From contig CP136062.1 of NCBI GenBank assembly GCA_032622095.1, positions 140,944,351-141,008,350 of the forward strand: a stretch of 64,000 bases of DNA. Reading direction: 5' to 3'. Positions within the stretch are counted from its first letter, which is position 1. Every line of letters starts with the position of its first letter. The notes below the pieces were generated by a model. The model was not told the DNA's origin. It was given only the letters and a program-made list of their open reading frames with translations, and searched no databases. The position numbers and the translations under genes are program-made. Source of the stretch: Siphonodentalium dalli. Lineage: Eukaryota; Mollusca; Scaphopoda; Gadilida; Siphonodentaliidae. This document shows, one piece after another, positions 36,401 through 42,086 of this stretch.

Positions 36401-36627
36401 TTTAACTCCAGTAAGAATTCATCAATTTATCCTCCCCCAACCTTATTATTGAAAGGGGTGGGGGTGGGTTGGGACATAGCATAGTTTCCTGCATTTTCTC
36501 ACTTGAATTCTTTTCCACAATCCATACAGGATACGACAGAACATCTACGGCATTTTGTGGTATAATGTTTCTCTACTTGATTTTTCTTTAGAGATTCACC
36601 ACACGCATCACATGTGAACACCACCAT
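6344..36627 (-). CDS. LYAR: LYAR orthologue (cell growth-regulating nucleolar protein), 8 coding exons
   Basis: This is a nucleolar zinc-finger protein; LYAR family members act in pre-rRNA processing, ribosome production and cell growth. Coding exons, minus strand: 36503-36627, 30552-30672, 28631-28732, 26347-26427, 18392-18559, 17478-17604, 13969-14114, 6344-6478. Every junction is GT-AG and the phases agree, giving 334 residues (human LYAR is about 379). Residues 1-52 form the LYAR C2HC module (C6, C9, H21, C26, then C34, C37, H49, C52). Residues 83-143 are the conserved helical region with KKKAKF and NFMQNSVRVYPNQIEQVWDV. Residues 144-241 are low-complexity Lys/Glu-rich, as expected for nucleolar targeting. 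Residues 242-334 match the LYAR C-terminal domain (VKFSWDENIRAIL, EISLKRLRKK, KNPLFKVHKEKVKL). The exon model is my manual assembly; RNA evidence would fix UTRs and alternative exons. All introns are filled with mobile DNA. Confidence 0.93.
6640..7797. repeat. Degenerate tandem repeats in LYAR intron 7
   Basis: Two kinds of unit recur. One contains CAAATAATCCAAAC..GAGTT and GCCGTAACT (near 6720-6900 and 7480-7740). The other, about 170 bp, contains GCGAACTCRTTYTAGRTACT and TCCGGCCGGACCTGG (7045-7380). The end carries GGACAGACAGACTGATTAC. Units are diverged and non-coding. They resemble the interior of tandem-repeat-bearing mobile elements like the one that follows. Confidence 0.6.
7798..8953 (-). 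mobile_element. Helentron-like (HINE) element with about 160-bp tandem units
   Basis: Read on the minus strand it starts near TTAGCTCAACTTAC (8953), runs through about six roughly 160-bp units (GTAAAATCCAAGATGGC, GACCTGTAGCCC), and ends AAGTTGAGCTACAGTGTCAT then GACACTTTCAT (7798). The ends carry the CTCAACTT/AAGTTGAG subterminal inverted repeat and the AGTGTCATTGACACT hairpin, as in the 48.7-62.4 kb block. The assignment to Helentron-associated elements is inference from this end structure. Open frames across the units are not genes. Confidence 0.7.
9858..9930 (+). mobile_element. End fragment of a TTAA-flanked MITE
   Basis: TTAA then CCCTTTCATGACTGGAGCTT and GTGCCAATG match the ends of the copies at 20726-20881 and 22882-23130. 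The opposite end was not found, so this is a solo or eroded end. Confidence 0.5.
10372..10531. repeat. Inverted repeat (about 45-bp arms)
   Basis: ATGCTGTCTGGTGTGATTT plus ATCGGTGGGTT on the left pair with their complements on the right around a 60-bp loop. A possible small MITE; no target duplication was recognised. Confidence 0.6.
11035..11275 (+). repeat. Dispersed repeat family A, copy 2 (partial)
   Basis: Aligns with 25975-26210: ACTTGTTCAGGTGTGTGAAA, ACTGGAGGAATGTCGCATTC and ATAGAAAACATCGCCTGAAC are shared with small changes. It stops where repeat family B begins. Confidence 0.65.
12020..13105 (+). mobile_element. hAT element with BED remnant, copy 1 (1086 bp)
   Basis: Ends TAGAGATGGGCGGTT / AACCGCCCATCTCTA are perfect inverted repeats, flanked by exact 8-bp duplications ATTAACTA (12012-12019 and 13106-13113). 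CGGTTTCGGTTGTCGG and GGTTTCGGTTGTGGAAAA runs lie just inside the ends. It encodes only a BED-finger start (12139-12249), so it is an internally deleted, non-autonomous hAT copy. Confidence 0.92.
12139..12249 (+). pseudogene. BED zinc-finger N-terminus of a hAT transposase, truncated
   Basis: The 36-residue reading frame is MAEHDEQTSPVWKYFSKKDK then KSKCAACNICRKEFAS. SPVWKYF followed by CxxC (CNIC) is the start of a BED-type DNA-binding finger; the following His/Cys ligands and the RNase H catalytic core are missing. A near-identical remnant lies at 24725-24835 and a diverged one at 43002-43124. It is probably not functional as a transposase; a residual DNA-binding peptide cannot be excluded. 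Confidence 0.8.
13785..13838. repeat. Poly-C tracts
   Basis: Two runs of C (10 or more each) near 13789 and 13829 inside repeat family B. They are low complexity and prone to length error. Confidence 0.8.
13969..14114 (-). CDS. LYAR: LYAR coding exon 7 (start of C-terminal domain)
   Basis: Two bases complete a Gly codon, then 48 codons. The conserved part is NVKFSWDENIRAILEKKGEI then SLKRLRKK, which aligns with the LYAR C-terminal domain. The acceptor is TTATCAG. The donor reads GTTTAA, so reading through the splice site adds one Val and then an in-frame TAA: retention of this 7.5-kb intron would give a protein lacking its last 44 residues. Confidence 0.92.
14115..15700. other. LYAR intron 6 proximal part, no clear feature
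   Basis: AT-rich sequence with no convincing ORF. One short match to the end of repeat family A (near 14765-14805, GTAGAGTGTTTCAAATCACT) is all I see. Confidence 0.5.
15728..17030. mobile_element. Hairpin MITE family H, copy 1 (with nested hAT)
   Basis: Each end is itself a palindrome built on TTTGCAGAATGAGGTCCCC, AGAGGGTGAATTTAGTGATG and the complement, with a roughly 200-bp spacer between the two hairpins. The left hairpin is split by the hAT element at 15758-16639. The outer inverted match continues (CTGAGTTTA / TAAACTCAG), so the true ends may be near 15710 and 17037. Copies 2 and 3 lie at 17879-18293 and 30244-30489. Confidence 0.8.
15758..16639. mobile_element. hAT element (882 bp) nested in hairpin MITE
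   Basis: Ends CAGGGACCAGCC / GGCTGGTCCCTG are flanked by an exact 8-bp duplication CCCAGAGG (15750-15757 and 16640-16647). CAGGG ends and an 8-bp duplication are typical of hAT. Subterminal GGGCGAAGT-type repeats occur at both ends. No transposase frame. Confidence 0.88.
17478..17604 (-). CDS. LYAR: LYAR coding exon 6 (basic/acidic linker)
   Basis: Forty-two codons plus one base (phase 0 in, phase 1 out): EEENTEDEPVQKTKKNKKKR, KHEDNDEENVDGQEKVKKMK, TE. It has a strong basic cluster flanked by acidic runs. The acceptor is CGTAG after a mixed tract; the donor is GTATAT. It is recognised by phase, position and LYAR-like composition rather than by a conserved motif. Confidence 0.86.
17879..18293. 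mobile_element. Hairpin MITE family H, copy 2
   Basis: Left hairpin 17885-17990 and right hairpin 18188-18290, both with GCAGAATGAGG and CACCCTCTGGGGAC, flank a spacer with GGCCTCATCTTCTGGGA. It is uninterrupted and spans most of the 787-bp LYAR intron 5 between exons 6 and 5. Confidence 0.8.
18392..18559 (-). CDS. LYAR: LYAR coding exon 5 (Lys/Glu-rich linker)
   Basis: Fifty-six codons, phase 0/0, beginning PTVQANGDAGSCEENLVQPA and ending KKEERQKQATKSKKSKHVK. The composition is charged and low complexity, as in the variable middle of LYAR, and probably carries nuclear or nucleolar targeting signals. The acceptor sequence CTCATTCAG lies only about 13 nt from a Helentron-like 3' hairpin (18575-18589). 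The donor is GTAGAT. Confidence 0.88.
18572..18600 (-). mobile_element. Helentron-like 3' end beside LYAR exon 5
   Basis: CGAGCTGTAGTGTCACTGAC (minus strand) carries the AGTGTCACTGACACT hairpin, the same terminal signature as the tandem-array elements (AGTGTCATTGACACT). It lies about 13 nt upstream of the exon 5 splice acceptor, so transposon sequence probably contributes to the acceptor region. The rest of the element continues to the right and is disrupted. Confidence 0.6.
18857..20257 (+). pseudogene. 5'-truncated L2/CR1-type LINE reverse transcriptase
   Basis: The fragment starts inside the reverse transcriptase (DHNIMLHRLRDYIGVRD). 18873-19319 carries the palm motifs VPQGSILGPLLFLIY and YADDTQIY and the thumb motif KLKLNDDKSEFL. 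A frameshift near 19315 moves to 19285-19548 (IRNLGAYFDSNM), and several more stops follow. The C-terminal part (ALWNKLPMNIR, KKFLKTYL) is at 19708-19992. The 3' tail has GTAAAGCGCATTG and ends in AAT repeats, as L2-clade elements do. The apurinic endonuclease and ORF1 are absent. It is a dead-on-arrival copy in LYAR intron 4. Confidence 0.9.
20238..20257 (+). repeat. (AAT)n microsatellite at the LINE 3' tail
   Basis: Six ATA/AAT units directly after the LINE 3' end. L2-type LINEs typically end in short tandem repeats. Confidence 0.8.
20726..20881. mobile_element. TTAA-flanked MITE, about 156 bp, one eroded end
   Basis: The right end reads complement CCCTTTCATGACGGGAACTG with TTAA at 20882-20885. 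The left end (CATGACTGGAGCTTCC) has lost its CCCTT/TTAA. It contains GTGCCAATGCATTCTCTTAT and a matching complement, the hairpin module shared with 22882-23130 and 28798-29252. Confidence 0.65.
21002..22730. mobile_element. TIR element (1729 bp) with 8-bp duplication AGGCCTAA
   Basis: Inverted ends share TACGTTTGTTTCCGCTAAC / GTTAGCGGAAACAAACGTA. An exact AGGCCTAA lies at 20994-21001 and 22731-22738. Subterminal GGTAGGTAGG and GGTCGGTCGG occur near the ends, like the element at 62538-63814. The interior has tandem units (21545-21690) and a G-run. No transposase. The 8-bp duplication favours hAT but other superfamilies are possible. Confidence 0.78.
21545..21800 (+). repeat. Tandem units of about 57 bp and a poly-G run
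   Basis: ATTATTATTGTGGGC..TTGC..AC/GC repeats, with two near-identical copies of about 57 bp (each with CACTCTATGGCGCATAAGAT) and two shorter diverged ones, followed by GGGATGGGCTGGTGG repeats and an 18-G run near 21777-21794. The GC-rich tract is G-quadruplex prone. Confidence 0.75.
22882..23130. mobile_element. piggyBac-like MITE (249 bp) with internal hairpins
   Basis: Ends CCCTTTATTAACTGGAGCT and the complement of CCCTTTCTTGGCAGGAGCT are flanked by CTAA (mutated) and TTAA. Internal palindromes contain CATTCTCTTATATATGC. Non-coding. Confidence 0.72.
23854..24957 (-). mobile_element. hAT element with BED remnant, copy 2 (1104 bp)
   Basis: It has the same family ends as 12020-13105, in opposite orientation (TAGAGATGGGCGGTT at 23854; complement with one change at 24957). 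The exact 8-bp duplication CCCTGCAT lies at 23846-23853 and 24958-24965. The interior is highly similar to copy 1. Confidence 0.92.
24725..24835 (-). pseudogene. BED zinc-finger N-terminus of hAT transposase, truncated (copy 2)
   Basis: Thirty-six residues identical to the 12139-12249 remnant except the last (..CRKEFAR). The SPVWKYF and CNIC motifs are kept, and the stop follows at the same place. The shared stop shows both copies descend from one internally deleted master, not from independent decay of full-length elements. Confidence 0.8.
25300..25880 (-). repeat. Truncated array units of the Helentron-like family
   Basis: Four diverged units with GTAAAATCCAAGATGGC, GACAAATTTCATAATGATC and CCTGTAGCC. 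Neither the hairpin end nor the CTCAACTT end is present. Confidence 0.65.
25975..26338 (+). repeat. Dispersed repeat family A, copy 3 (fullest)
   Basis: It matches 11035-11275 in its first part and the complement of 2246-2545 overall, including GTCAATTTGGATATAATATT and CCCTACTGGAGTGT. Its right edge is about 8 bp from the LYAR exon 4 splice donor. Confidence 0.72.
26347..26427 (-). CDS. LYAR: LYAR coding exon 4
   Basis: Twenty-seven codons, phase 0/0: NFMQNSVRVYPNQIEQVWDV then LMAHKDK. Family members continue KAKF directly into a (Q)N(W/F)MxNSxxV...QVW segment, so the exon 3/4 join is well supported. The acceptor is TTTCAG and the donor GTAGTA. A dispersed repeat (25975-26338) ends about 8 bp from this donor, on the intron side. 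Confidence 0.92.
26690..28215 (-). mobile_element. Helentron-like fragment split by a TIR element
   Basis: 26690-26863 and 28107-28215 carry related unit sequence (CCATGGCTGAGATAT, ACAGACAAA) and the right part ends in AGTCAATGACACTGTAGCTC, close to the family 3' hairpin. The 26862-28108 element sits between them. Confidence 0.55.
26862..28108. mobile_element. hAT-like element, about 1.25 kb, with CAG-starting ends
   Basis: Ends CAGTGCTGGCC and the complement of CAGGCCTGGC are flanked by TGAACTTCCA on both sides (26854-26863 and 28107-28116), which contains an 8-bp duplication plus ambiguous edge bases. It contains GCAGGGGCTAAAAT repeats on the left and GCGCGAGCGAT hairpins on the right. No ORF of note. 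Confidence 0.65.
28340..28540 (-). repeat. Array-unit fragments of the Helentron-like family
   Basis: AAATCCAAGATGGATGCTGG and GATTTAGTCATGCAAAGAGT identify one or two diverged units next to LYAR exon 3. Confidence 0.6.
28631..28732 (-). CDS. LYAR: LYAR coding exon 3 (helical region, KKKAKF)
   Basis: Thirty-four codons in phase 0/0: QVEAAIAKCNNPKLKPVLHK, then LKDYPNIPKKKAKF. In LYAR relatives this segment is an alpha-helical stretch ending in an invariant basic KKAKF-type motif. The acceptor is CTTTCAG. The donor GTGGTT is a weak match to consensus but is the only one that preserves frame and family alignment. Confidence 0.9.
28798..29252. mobile_element. piggyBac-like MITE (455 bp) with paired hairpins
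   Basis: TTAA at 28794-28797 and 29253-29256 flank a perfect 14-bp inverted repeat CCCTTTACCCAACA. Two 69-bp hairpins (28827-28895 and 29036-29104) are each palindromic (GCCAATGCATTCTCTTATAT arms). Each is also the exact reverse complement of the other. AT-rich spacer; no ORF. It lies in LYAR intron 2. Confidence 0.88.
29260..30240. other. LYAR intron 2 remainder, no clear feature
   Basis: AT-rich sequence with one short inverted pair (GGGAGAA..TTCTCCC near 29550-29600). No ORF or known repeat recognised. Confidence 0.5.
30244..30489. mobile_element. Hairpin MITE family H, copy 3 (shortened)
   Basis: Left hairpin 30246-30355 (TGCAGAATGAGGTCCCCAGA) and a half right hairpin 30430-30489 flank a shortened spacer with the GGCCTCATCTTCTGGGA piece. 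It lies about 60 bp from LYAR exon 2. Confidence 0.75.
30552..30672 (-). CDS. LYAR: LYAR coding exon 2 (completes zinc finger)
   Basis: The exon gives one base that completes a Lys codon, then 40 codons: GDSFKEHTKC followed by ISEEEKYSGQDWKPKP and GEVKQEKWTE. H49 and C52 complete the second zinc site begun in exon 1. The family's usual order CISE..KY..K..KGE/DIKQ..W is kept. The acceptor is CTTTTAG and the donor GTCTGT; the exon ends in phase 0. Confidence 0.92.
30902..31065. repeat. 164-bp palindrome
   Basis: The arms GGATAACAGTGGGGTGTTAT and GGTACATGGCGAATATACTG pair with their complements. The loop near 30980 is GC-rich (GGCGACGGCAGAGCCGGAGC). A diverged half-copy lies near 31490-31560. 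Confidence 0.8.
31066..32029. other. LYAR intron 1 stretch, no clear feature
   Basis: No ORF or complete repeat was recognised, apart from the half-copy of the neighbouring palindrome near 31490-31560. Confidence 0.45.
32030..32776 (+). repeat. Duplicated 750-bp segment, copy 1
   Basis: Near-identical to 37190-37946 (CCAAGAGGTCATGCCAGGTC at the start, ATGCAGCCATGCAATTCTAT at the end). It includes the right end of a TTAA-type MITE and 70 bp of flank, so the copying unit was larger than the MITE end. No coding potential. Confidence 0.8.
32951..33838. mobile_element. TTAA-flanked MITE (888 bp) rich in CTACGAGTTATCTCGTAG hairpins
   Basis: TTAA lies on both sides (32947-32950 and 33839-33842) with the 12-bp inverted repeat CACGTTCACTGC. 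Six or more copies, whole or half, of the palindrome CTACGAGWTAWCTCGTAG are spread inside, joined to GGCACC/GGTGCC segments. Non-autonomous; piggyBac-like by its target site. Confidence 0.82.
34060..34281. mobile_element. TTAA/TTGA-flanked MITE (222 bp)
   Basis: Ends CCCTTTAACCGC and the complement of CCCTTTGACCA are flanked by TTAA (34056-34059) and TTGA, one change from TTAA. Confidence 0.6.
34305..36362 (-). mobile_element. Helentron-like element, diverged, with TIR insertion
   Basis: The minus-strand 5' end is AGCTCAACTTGATTTTG near 36362, followed by GCCATTGGTTGGCGTCTGTC-like sequence. Units (35280-36300) carry CCAAGATGGCTGC and ATTTAGTCATGCAAAGAGTA. A degenerate 3' hairpin (AGTGTCAGTGACTCT) is at 34309. 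The units are much more diverged than those at 48.7-62.4 kb, so this is an older insertion. Confidence 0.6.
34766..35269. mobile_element. TIR element of GGAGGGCTAT hairpins (about 504 bp)
   Basis: Ends CAGGCCTGG and CCAGCCCTG are flanked by CCATGG on both sides. At least four internal hairpins pair AGGAGGGCTAT with ATAGCCCTCCT. CAG-type ends suggest hAT, but only 6 bp of flank duplication are visible. Confidence 0.6.
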
Positions 36628-36658
36628 TGTTTGTCGTTACCAAATATCAACAGGTAAC
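36503..36658 (-). CDS. LYAR: LYAR coding exon 1 (start codon, first zinc site) with short 5' UTR
   Basis: The ATG is at 36625-36627. The exon encodes 41 residues plus two bases, beginning MVVFTCDACGESLKKNQVEK, which is the conserved LYAR start. C6, C9, H21 and C26 form the first zinc site and C34/C37 open the second. The donor is GTGAGA at 36501-36502. Bases 36628-36658 are 5' UTR: a pyrimidine-rich tract ending in CAG lies just upstream, so a separate 5' UTR exon further right is likely. The family start motif makes this the only sensible start codon. Confidence 0.93.
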
Positions 36659-36831
36659 CTGGAAAAATGAAACAAAAGGATAGAAAAGAATTAGAAATAT
36701 TAGAACACAAATGGATTTATTAGGGCTGCAATGATGCAGAGCTTCACTACTAGTATGCAATGCACATCACAATGTTTTGTAACAATAAGGTACCCATCAA
36801 GATGGATCATGTACAATTGCAAGTTGTCCTT

Positions 36832-36918
36832 TTAATTAATTCAGCCTTCGTTGCAGGAATCAAGTTGCTTGCAAGGCAACTACAACCTGATTGCTGCAAT
36901 TAGGAAGGCTGAGTTAAT
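36832..36918. repeat. 87-bp inverted repeat near the LYAR 5' end
   Basis: TTAATTCAGCCTTCGTTGCA and the complementary AATTAGGAAGGCTGAGTTAA form arms around GCTTGCAAGGCAACTAC. It lies about 180 bp upstream of the LYAR start exon. Confidence 0.7.
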
Positions 36919-36969
36919 TTAGTGTACTCCCCCTGGAATTTTTCACATTTATACCTTATTTGTGCTTAA

Positions 36970-37870
36970 AGATACATACTTCTATTTAACACCCCTAAAT
37001 TACTATTTCTTCAGCTTCGGGGTAAAAAAATACTTGAAATGAGTCGAGGAACCCGCACACCAAAGCTCAGAGTTATCAGATTTGCATTTTTGAAATCTGT
37101 TATTTTTCACCACCTGGAATATTTTGTGGCCTGACAGAAATCCTGCTGACTTCTTCCAAAAATATTATAGTACAGACATGCGCAGAAACCGTTCCAAGAG
37201 GTCATGCCAGGTCACTGCTCAATGTACGATTGGAGCATGGAGTAGAGAAATTCGAGTCCCATCCACTCAAGCGATACAATCAGTTGATGTGACATAAGCT
37301 GTGAATCCATTATACACTTTCGATTAGGACCCAAATTGCAATTTCACGACCATATAGTAATTTCTGTTTTGTTTCCGACCGATTGACTGCAAGCTTTATT
37401 GTATGCCTGGTGGGGATCAATTGCCAAAAACCAAAAAGGTCACGTACATGTAGGTGCCAATTATTTTGCAAACCGGAATTTTTTGTCGCAATGTAATTTT
37501 TTTATAGCAATTTGCTAAATTGGCAGCGCGAACTCTGATGCAAATAGACATGTTATATTGCACCATGCTGGTTTAATACACATGGAACTATTATGTGTTT
37601 ACATATGTGATAACATGCATTGGGGAATTGCAATTTGAACTGGGTATCACCATATATGGAAGTTGTAAACCACACTCGCTCATAATCAAAACTACAAAGA
37701 ATTTTTGTATTATAGGAGATTTTTGGCAAATATGATATCATGATTCAATGGTATTGTTGTGAGTATTTTTTGGTAATAAACTAATTTGGATAACTAAATC
37801 GGCACTTGGTGAAATTCTGTTGCCGTCGCAACTAGATGATACTGGGACCATCGAATTGGATAATGTATCT
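36970..37870. mobile_element. TTAA-flanked MITE with AGATACAT ends (901 bp)
   Basis: TTAA lies on both sides with an 8-bp inverted repeat AGATACAT. The internal left part (CTTCGGGGTAAAAA, AAGCTCAGAGTTAT) and right part match the shorter copy at 41516-41964, showing a diverged family. Confidence 0.65.
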
Positions 37871-37946
37871 TTAAGCATATTTTAAATTCCATCTCTCAAA
37901 ACTCCTCTGAAGCTGAAATGGATGCAGCCATGCAATTCTATATAAA
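37190..37946 (+). repeat. Duplicated 750-bp segment, copy 2
   Basis: Partner of 32030-32776, with small indels. Both extend past the MITE end into flanking sequence. Confidence 0.8.
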
Positions 37947-37949
37947 TAC

Positions 37950-39060
37950 TTAAAGAGCAAATACATGTATGATAGGCTCCGCCCAGAATATTGATCTGAG
38001 ATGATACCATTATACGTAAGGTAGTAAGGCTATGAAAACCAATTATGCTGGAATTACCCTTAAGCATAATTAATTGCAAGTGAGGGAATTTACGCTTAAA
38101 CGTAATTGCATGCTTAGCGAAATTGCATTATGCTTAAGCGTAATGAATTTTGCTAAATTTAAATAGCTACTAATTGTGAATTTGGCCTCCCATAGACATG
38201 ATCATATATTAGTGCTGAGACTGAAGCAGTGTGAAGTGTTATCTGTAATCTGATTACATATTATTATGGTGATGACATAGAGCAATATACAAGATTTTAC
38301 AAATATTGCAGTATAATAATAATTAAATTGTAGTATATAATAGTGATTGTTAGTTCTATGCAATATAACACTGTCAGCCTTTTAAATTTAGATAGATTTA
38401 GATTCAGGAATATATATAGTGAGAACTGATGTCATATAGACAACCATGTTGGACACCATCTCGAATAACAAAGTTTCCCCAAAGTGGATTTTATATGTGT
38501 TTATACTAAGGACTCTGCAGCGTCTTTTGACACAAAAATTGCTTCAATTTATTCCGGTTAACCCACTTTTCGCGTACCATAACCTAATCTAATACACGAC
38601 CATGTCACATTATCAGTCCTTCCCAGGAGACGGGAGCGATTGCTCTCGTACCCGTATGCACTCGCATTTTTTAATTCATGGGTGCTAACATTCGCACTCG
38701 TCCCTCTTGTCAAAATGTTGATGGTCACTGTAATCATTGATTAAATATTGAACTATTTGAAGGTGTGTTTAGAACCTTTCCCCATCTCTGTTAAATTATG
38801 GTCATGTGAAAGTGTAACTGGACATATATAGGTTTATCCTACAATGACATTTTGTTTGAGAAAAACCCAACTTATGATTATATTACGGGTGCAATTACAC
38901 ACGTCTTCTTAATTGCAAGAGCAAATAAGTGCTCTCACTGTGTTTTCCTTGTGGGAAGGACTGCATTATGTGTGTTTACTATTTTAAATTCTTCCATTAG
39001 TTGTTCCATCTGTCGTGAAATATGGGCATATGCCCTACAAGGGCCAGAACTCTAGTATGA
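37950..39060. other. Intergenic stretch, no clear feature
   Basis: AT-rich. It has small CTTAAGCGTAA / TTACGCTTAA inverted motifs near 38040-38150. No exon-like ORF with splice sites and no conserved protein pattern was seen. Confidence 0.45.
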
Positions 39061-39061
39061 A

Positions 39062-39345
39062 ATTGTAGATAAAACCAGCGATGTGTGGATATCACCTCAC
39101 CATGCTGGTTTATCATCATACCAAAATGACATCAAACTCCGAAAAATTATCCATGAGTTATAAGGCAAAATGTTCATTGTACGATGTTTTCCAAGTCCAA
39201 CTATGGTAGGTATGCATGGACAAAACCCACAATATGTGGATGTCAGTTGTCCCATGTTGGTCTATATCACCATACTAAAGGACATCAAAATCCGATAACT
39301 GCAGATGCTTGAGTTATAATGCAAAATGTTTGTATGGACGGACGG
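39062..39345 (+). repeat. Two tandem units of about 135 bp ending in GGACGGACGGA
   Basis: ATGTGTGGATATCACC / ATATGTGGATGTCAGTTG, CATACCAAAATGACATCAAA / CATACTAAAGGACATCAAAA and GAGTTATAAGGCAAAATG / GAGTTATAATGCAAAATG repeat in order. The GGACGGACGG tail recalls tandem-repeat mobile elements of this genome. Confidence 0.65.
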
Positions 39346-39526
39346 ACGAGGACATCGACTATATACATGTACCTATAGAACTTCATACGGGTGCATACTA
39401 ATACCCAGTCTGTGTAAACATACACTCGGTTCATACTGATACTGTTTTTATTTTGTATATGTGGGTATGTAGTCCAAAATTGACTATACATTGAATGTAT
39501 AGACCAACTTTCCCCACCGCTGGCAA

Positions 39527-39882
39527 CAGAGGGTTTCGTTCAAGTCCGGAAAGGAAGAATATGACACAAGACACGACCAAACGTGATTTTCGCAGGACAA
39601 CACATATAATAATGCATCACCTTGACATACCATTTACATTCCTTTTCCAAAAAAGAGAAATTTATCAAGGCTTTTTCTCGATCAGGCGAACGACTCACAA
39701 AGTATTGTGGCAATTTTTCGGGTCTGTTCAATCGAGTACCGAGTATAATTTTCCCTAGATACTGCGCAGTATGCCATGAACTCGAATTGAACAGACCCGA
39801 AAAATGGCCGACCTGCTTCACCGGTCGTTCGCCTGATCGCTTGTATCATATTCTTCCTTTCTGGACTTGAAGCGACCTCTTG
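39527..39882. mobile_element. MITE with long TIRs (about 356 bp)
   Basis: Inverted matches in order: TTCAAGTCCGGAAAGGAAGA at 39539 with its complement at 39852-39871, GATCAGGCGAACGAC at 39679 with 39824, and TTTTCGGGTCTGTTCAAT at 39714 with 39786. The left arm has an extra piece, possibly an insertion. No target duplication is clear. Confidence 0.7.
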
Positions 39883-40678
39883 AGTCTTCCATTACAGGCA
39901 TCACAGAAATTTCGACTGGATATATTTATCTTGTAGATATTTTCAACTAGTTTACTCCAGACTGAATAATACCATATATTTGGCATAGACCTAATATACC
40001 TGATGTGATACCGTATATCCCATTGTGAATTTGTTTTGGGATCTTAAACTGGTATAGTAAGTAATGGAATTATGCACTAAAAATAATAATCGACAGTTCT
40101 AAAATAAATCCAAACACGAACTCAATCCTTTGTCAGTGGGGAGATCGTTCAACACCGTTGTTCGCCCACATCACCACCATTTCCTTCTGATTCGATGAAA
40201 TCTGGAATTTTTACTATGTTTTTATTGTGAGGTAAGCATACAAATCCGAGATGGAATGATCACTGACATGGGTGATATGTGCTTCACGTAACCCAGACAT
40301 GTGCAATAAATTAAACAGTGTGGCTGTTATACTGTTGAAAGTTGTAGAAACATTGACAATTTCAAGCTAGAATGTTGAAACTGACACGTACGAAGTAGGT
40401 ATTTTCCGAAAAACATTTAGACCACTGGTACATGTACGTGGTTTAAAGCTGCATATATATAACGGATGTAATCTATATAAATTTGGGCATTAATAAATGT
40501 ATATATAAAACAGAAGCGAGAGATAAATACACTTAAAATAACATGTTACAAAACTTCTCGCCTCGATTATTTTAAAAATAGTAACAATTGCCACCGTTGT
40601 TATCCGTTAAACTCGATTACTGCCGTTTGACATTGCTTCCCCACTGTTACTTGATTACATAATGTGATAATAAATAAA
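39883..40678. other. Intergenic stretch, no clear feature
   Basis: AT-rich with no ORF or repeat that I can support. Confidence 0.45.
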
Positions 40679-42086
40679 TTAAGGACTTTGCTAACCCAAT
40701 TTTCCCCAAATTTGATGCAATCAAAATAAAGGATAATGTTCACTTTTATTAGTCATCACAGTAACCAAACCCATTGATGCAAAATATTAAGAGTATAATT
40801 CATGGTGAAATATGTTAGAAATACTAAATGTGAAATTTATAGAGGTTTTTAAAATCTATTTTTTCGAACCTAAATTCAACAAACACAAAGTCCATATCCA
40901 AGAAAAAAATATGGCAATGTGTAATGAACACTAAAGAATAATGAACACTAAAATAATATTCTTATTTATCAAGCGTTCTTTGATAAAATTACTAAGAACC
41001 AATTGTTTACAAATGATTGAGTAACTTGCCTGACAATCCCTTGTTGTGAGGTGACAGTTAAGTGTTAATATCTGTGGACAGCGGTGTGTTGTGAATCTCT
41101 TGACAAAAGAACTGTGTAATCCTCAATCTGGGGGTACCCCATGGCCCAGAAACTAGGTCACCAATCAGAAGATAATATTCTCATGGGTCAGCACCTGCTG
41201 ATCATAATCCCAGCTGACTTGAGTGAACATTAACTTGACCCATCAAATTCAGTTCCCAAATAGGCAAATAGCATTACTGAGCAATGAAATCTAACATTTG
41301 TAAACAACTGCCCAAAATCTGAATAACACTGAAGAAATGTTAGTACATCTTTATTGATCATCATTCTTCAGTGTTCAGTACACATACCCCTATCTTTTTC
41401 TTAGATATGGACTTTGTGTTTGTTGAATTTGGGTTCGAAAAAATAGATTTTAAAAACTTCTATAAATTTCACATTTTGAATTTCTAACATAATCTATCAT
41501 GAATTATACTCTTAAAGGTACTCAATCCGTTCAGACACTCCTAAGTTACTATTTATTTGGCTTCGGGGGTAAAAAATATTTGATTCGAGTCGAGGAATCC
41601 ACCCACCAAAGCTCAGAGTGATAAGATATCGATTTTTGAAGTTTGTTATTTCTCGAGATATGTAATAATATGCGGCCCAGAAACACGTGGTCAAAAGGAG
41701 GTTCTCGGACAAAATTGCGTATCAAGATGGATAACTCTAAAATCAAGTGGTAATACGGTAAAATTTTGAGTTAATAAGGCCATATTTTGTTAAACAAAAT
41801 GTTGATAAATAACAAGTTTTGGGAAATTTGATACCATATTTGACAGTGGTTAGCATTATTTATTTTGTTGCAATTAATTGATTCTGATAACTAAAGCGTA
41901 TTTTGAAGAAATGTTGTTGTTGTTGTATCTTGATGGTGTGGGGATCGGATGGAGTACGGTACCTTTAAAATGTTGCATCCGAATCGAAAGGTTTGGTTGC
42001 TGTGATTACTAATAAAAGTAAACATAAACCATTATTTTGGACTCCATCAAATTTGGGGAAAATTGGGTTAGGTTAGCAAAGTCCTA
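40679..42086. repeat. Large inverted repeat (about 240-bp arms), right arm split by a MITE
   Basis: 40679-40915 pairs with 41393-41515 plus 41965-42086 (TTAAGGACTTTGCTAACCCA against its complement at the far end). The left arm keeps an intact TTAA exactly where the right arm holds the 41516-41964 insertion. The loop (40916-41392) is non-coding. Confidence 0.88.
41516..41964. mobile_element. TTAA-flanked MITE (449 bp) with empty-site proof
   Basis: Ends AGGTACTC and the complement AGGTACCG are flanked by TTAA at 41512-41515 and 41965-41968. The opposite arm of the surrounding inverted repeat has a single TTAA with no insert, near 40791. This is direct evidence of insertion with TTAA duplication. 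Confidence 0.9.

Noticed and set aside
38580..38720. Possible LYAR promoter in the slightly CG-richer patch upstream
   Set aside because: No TATA, initiator or CpG cluster strong enough to support a call, and the position of the 5' UTR exon is unknown.
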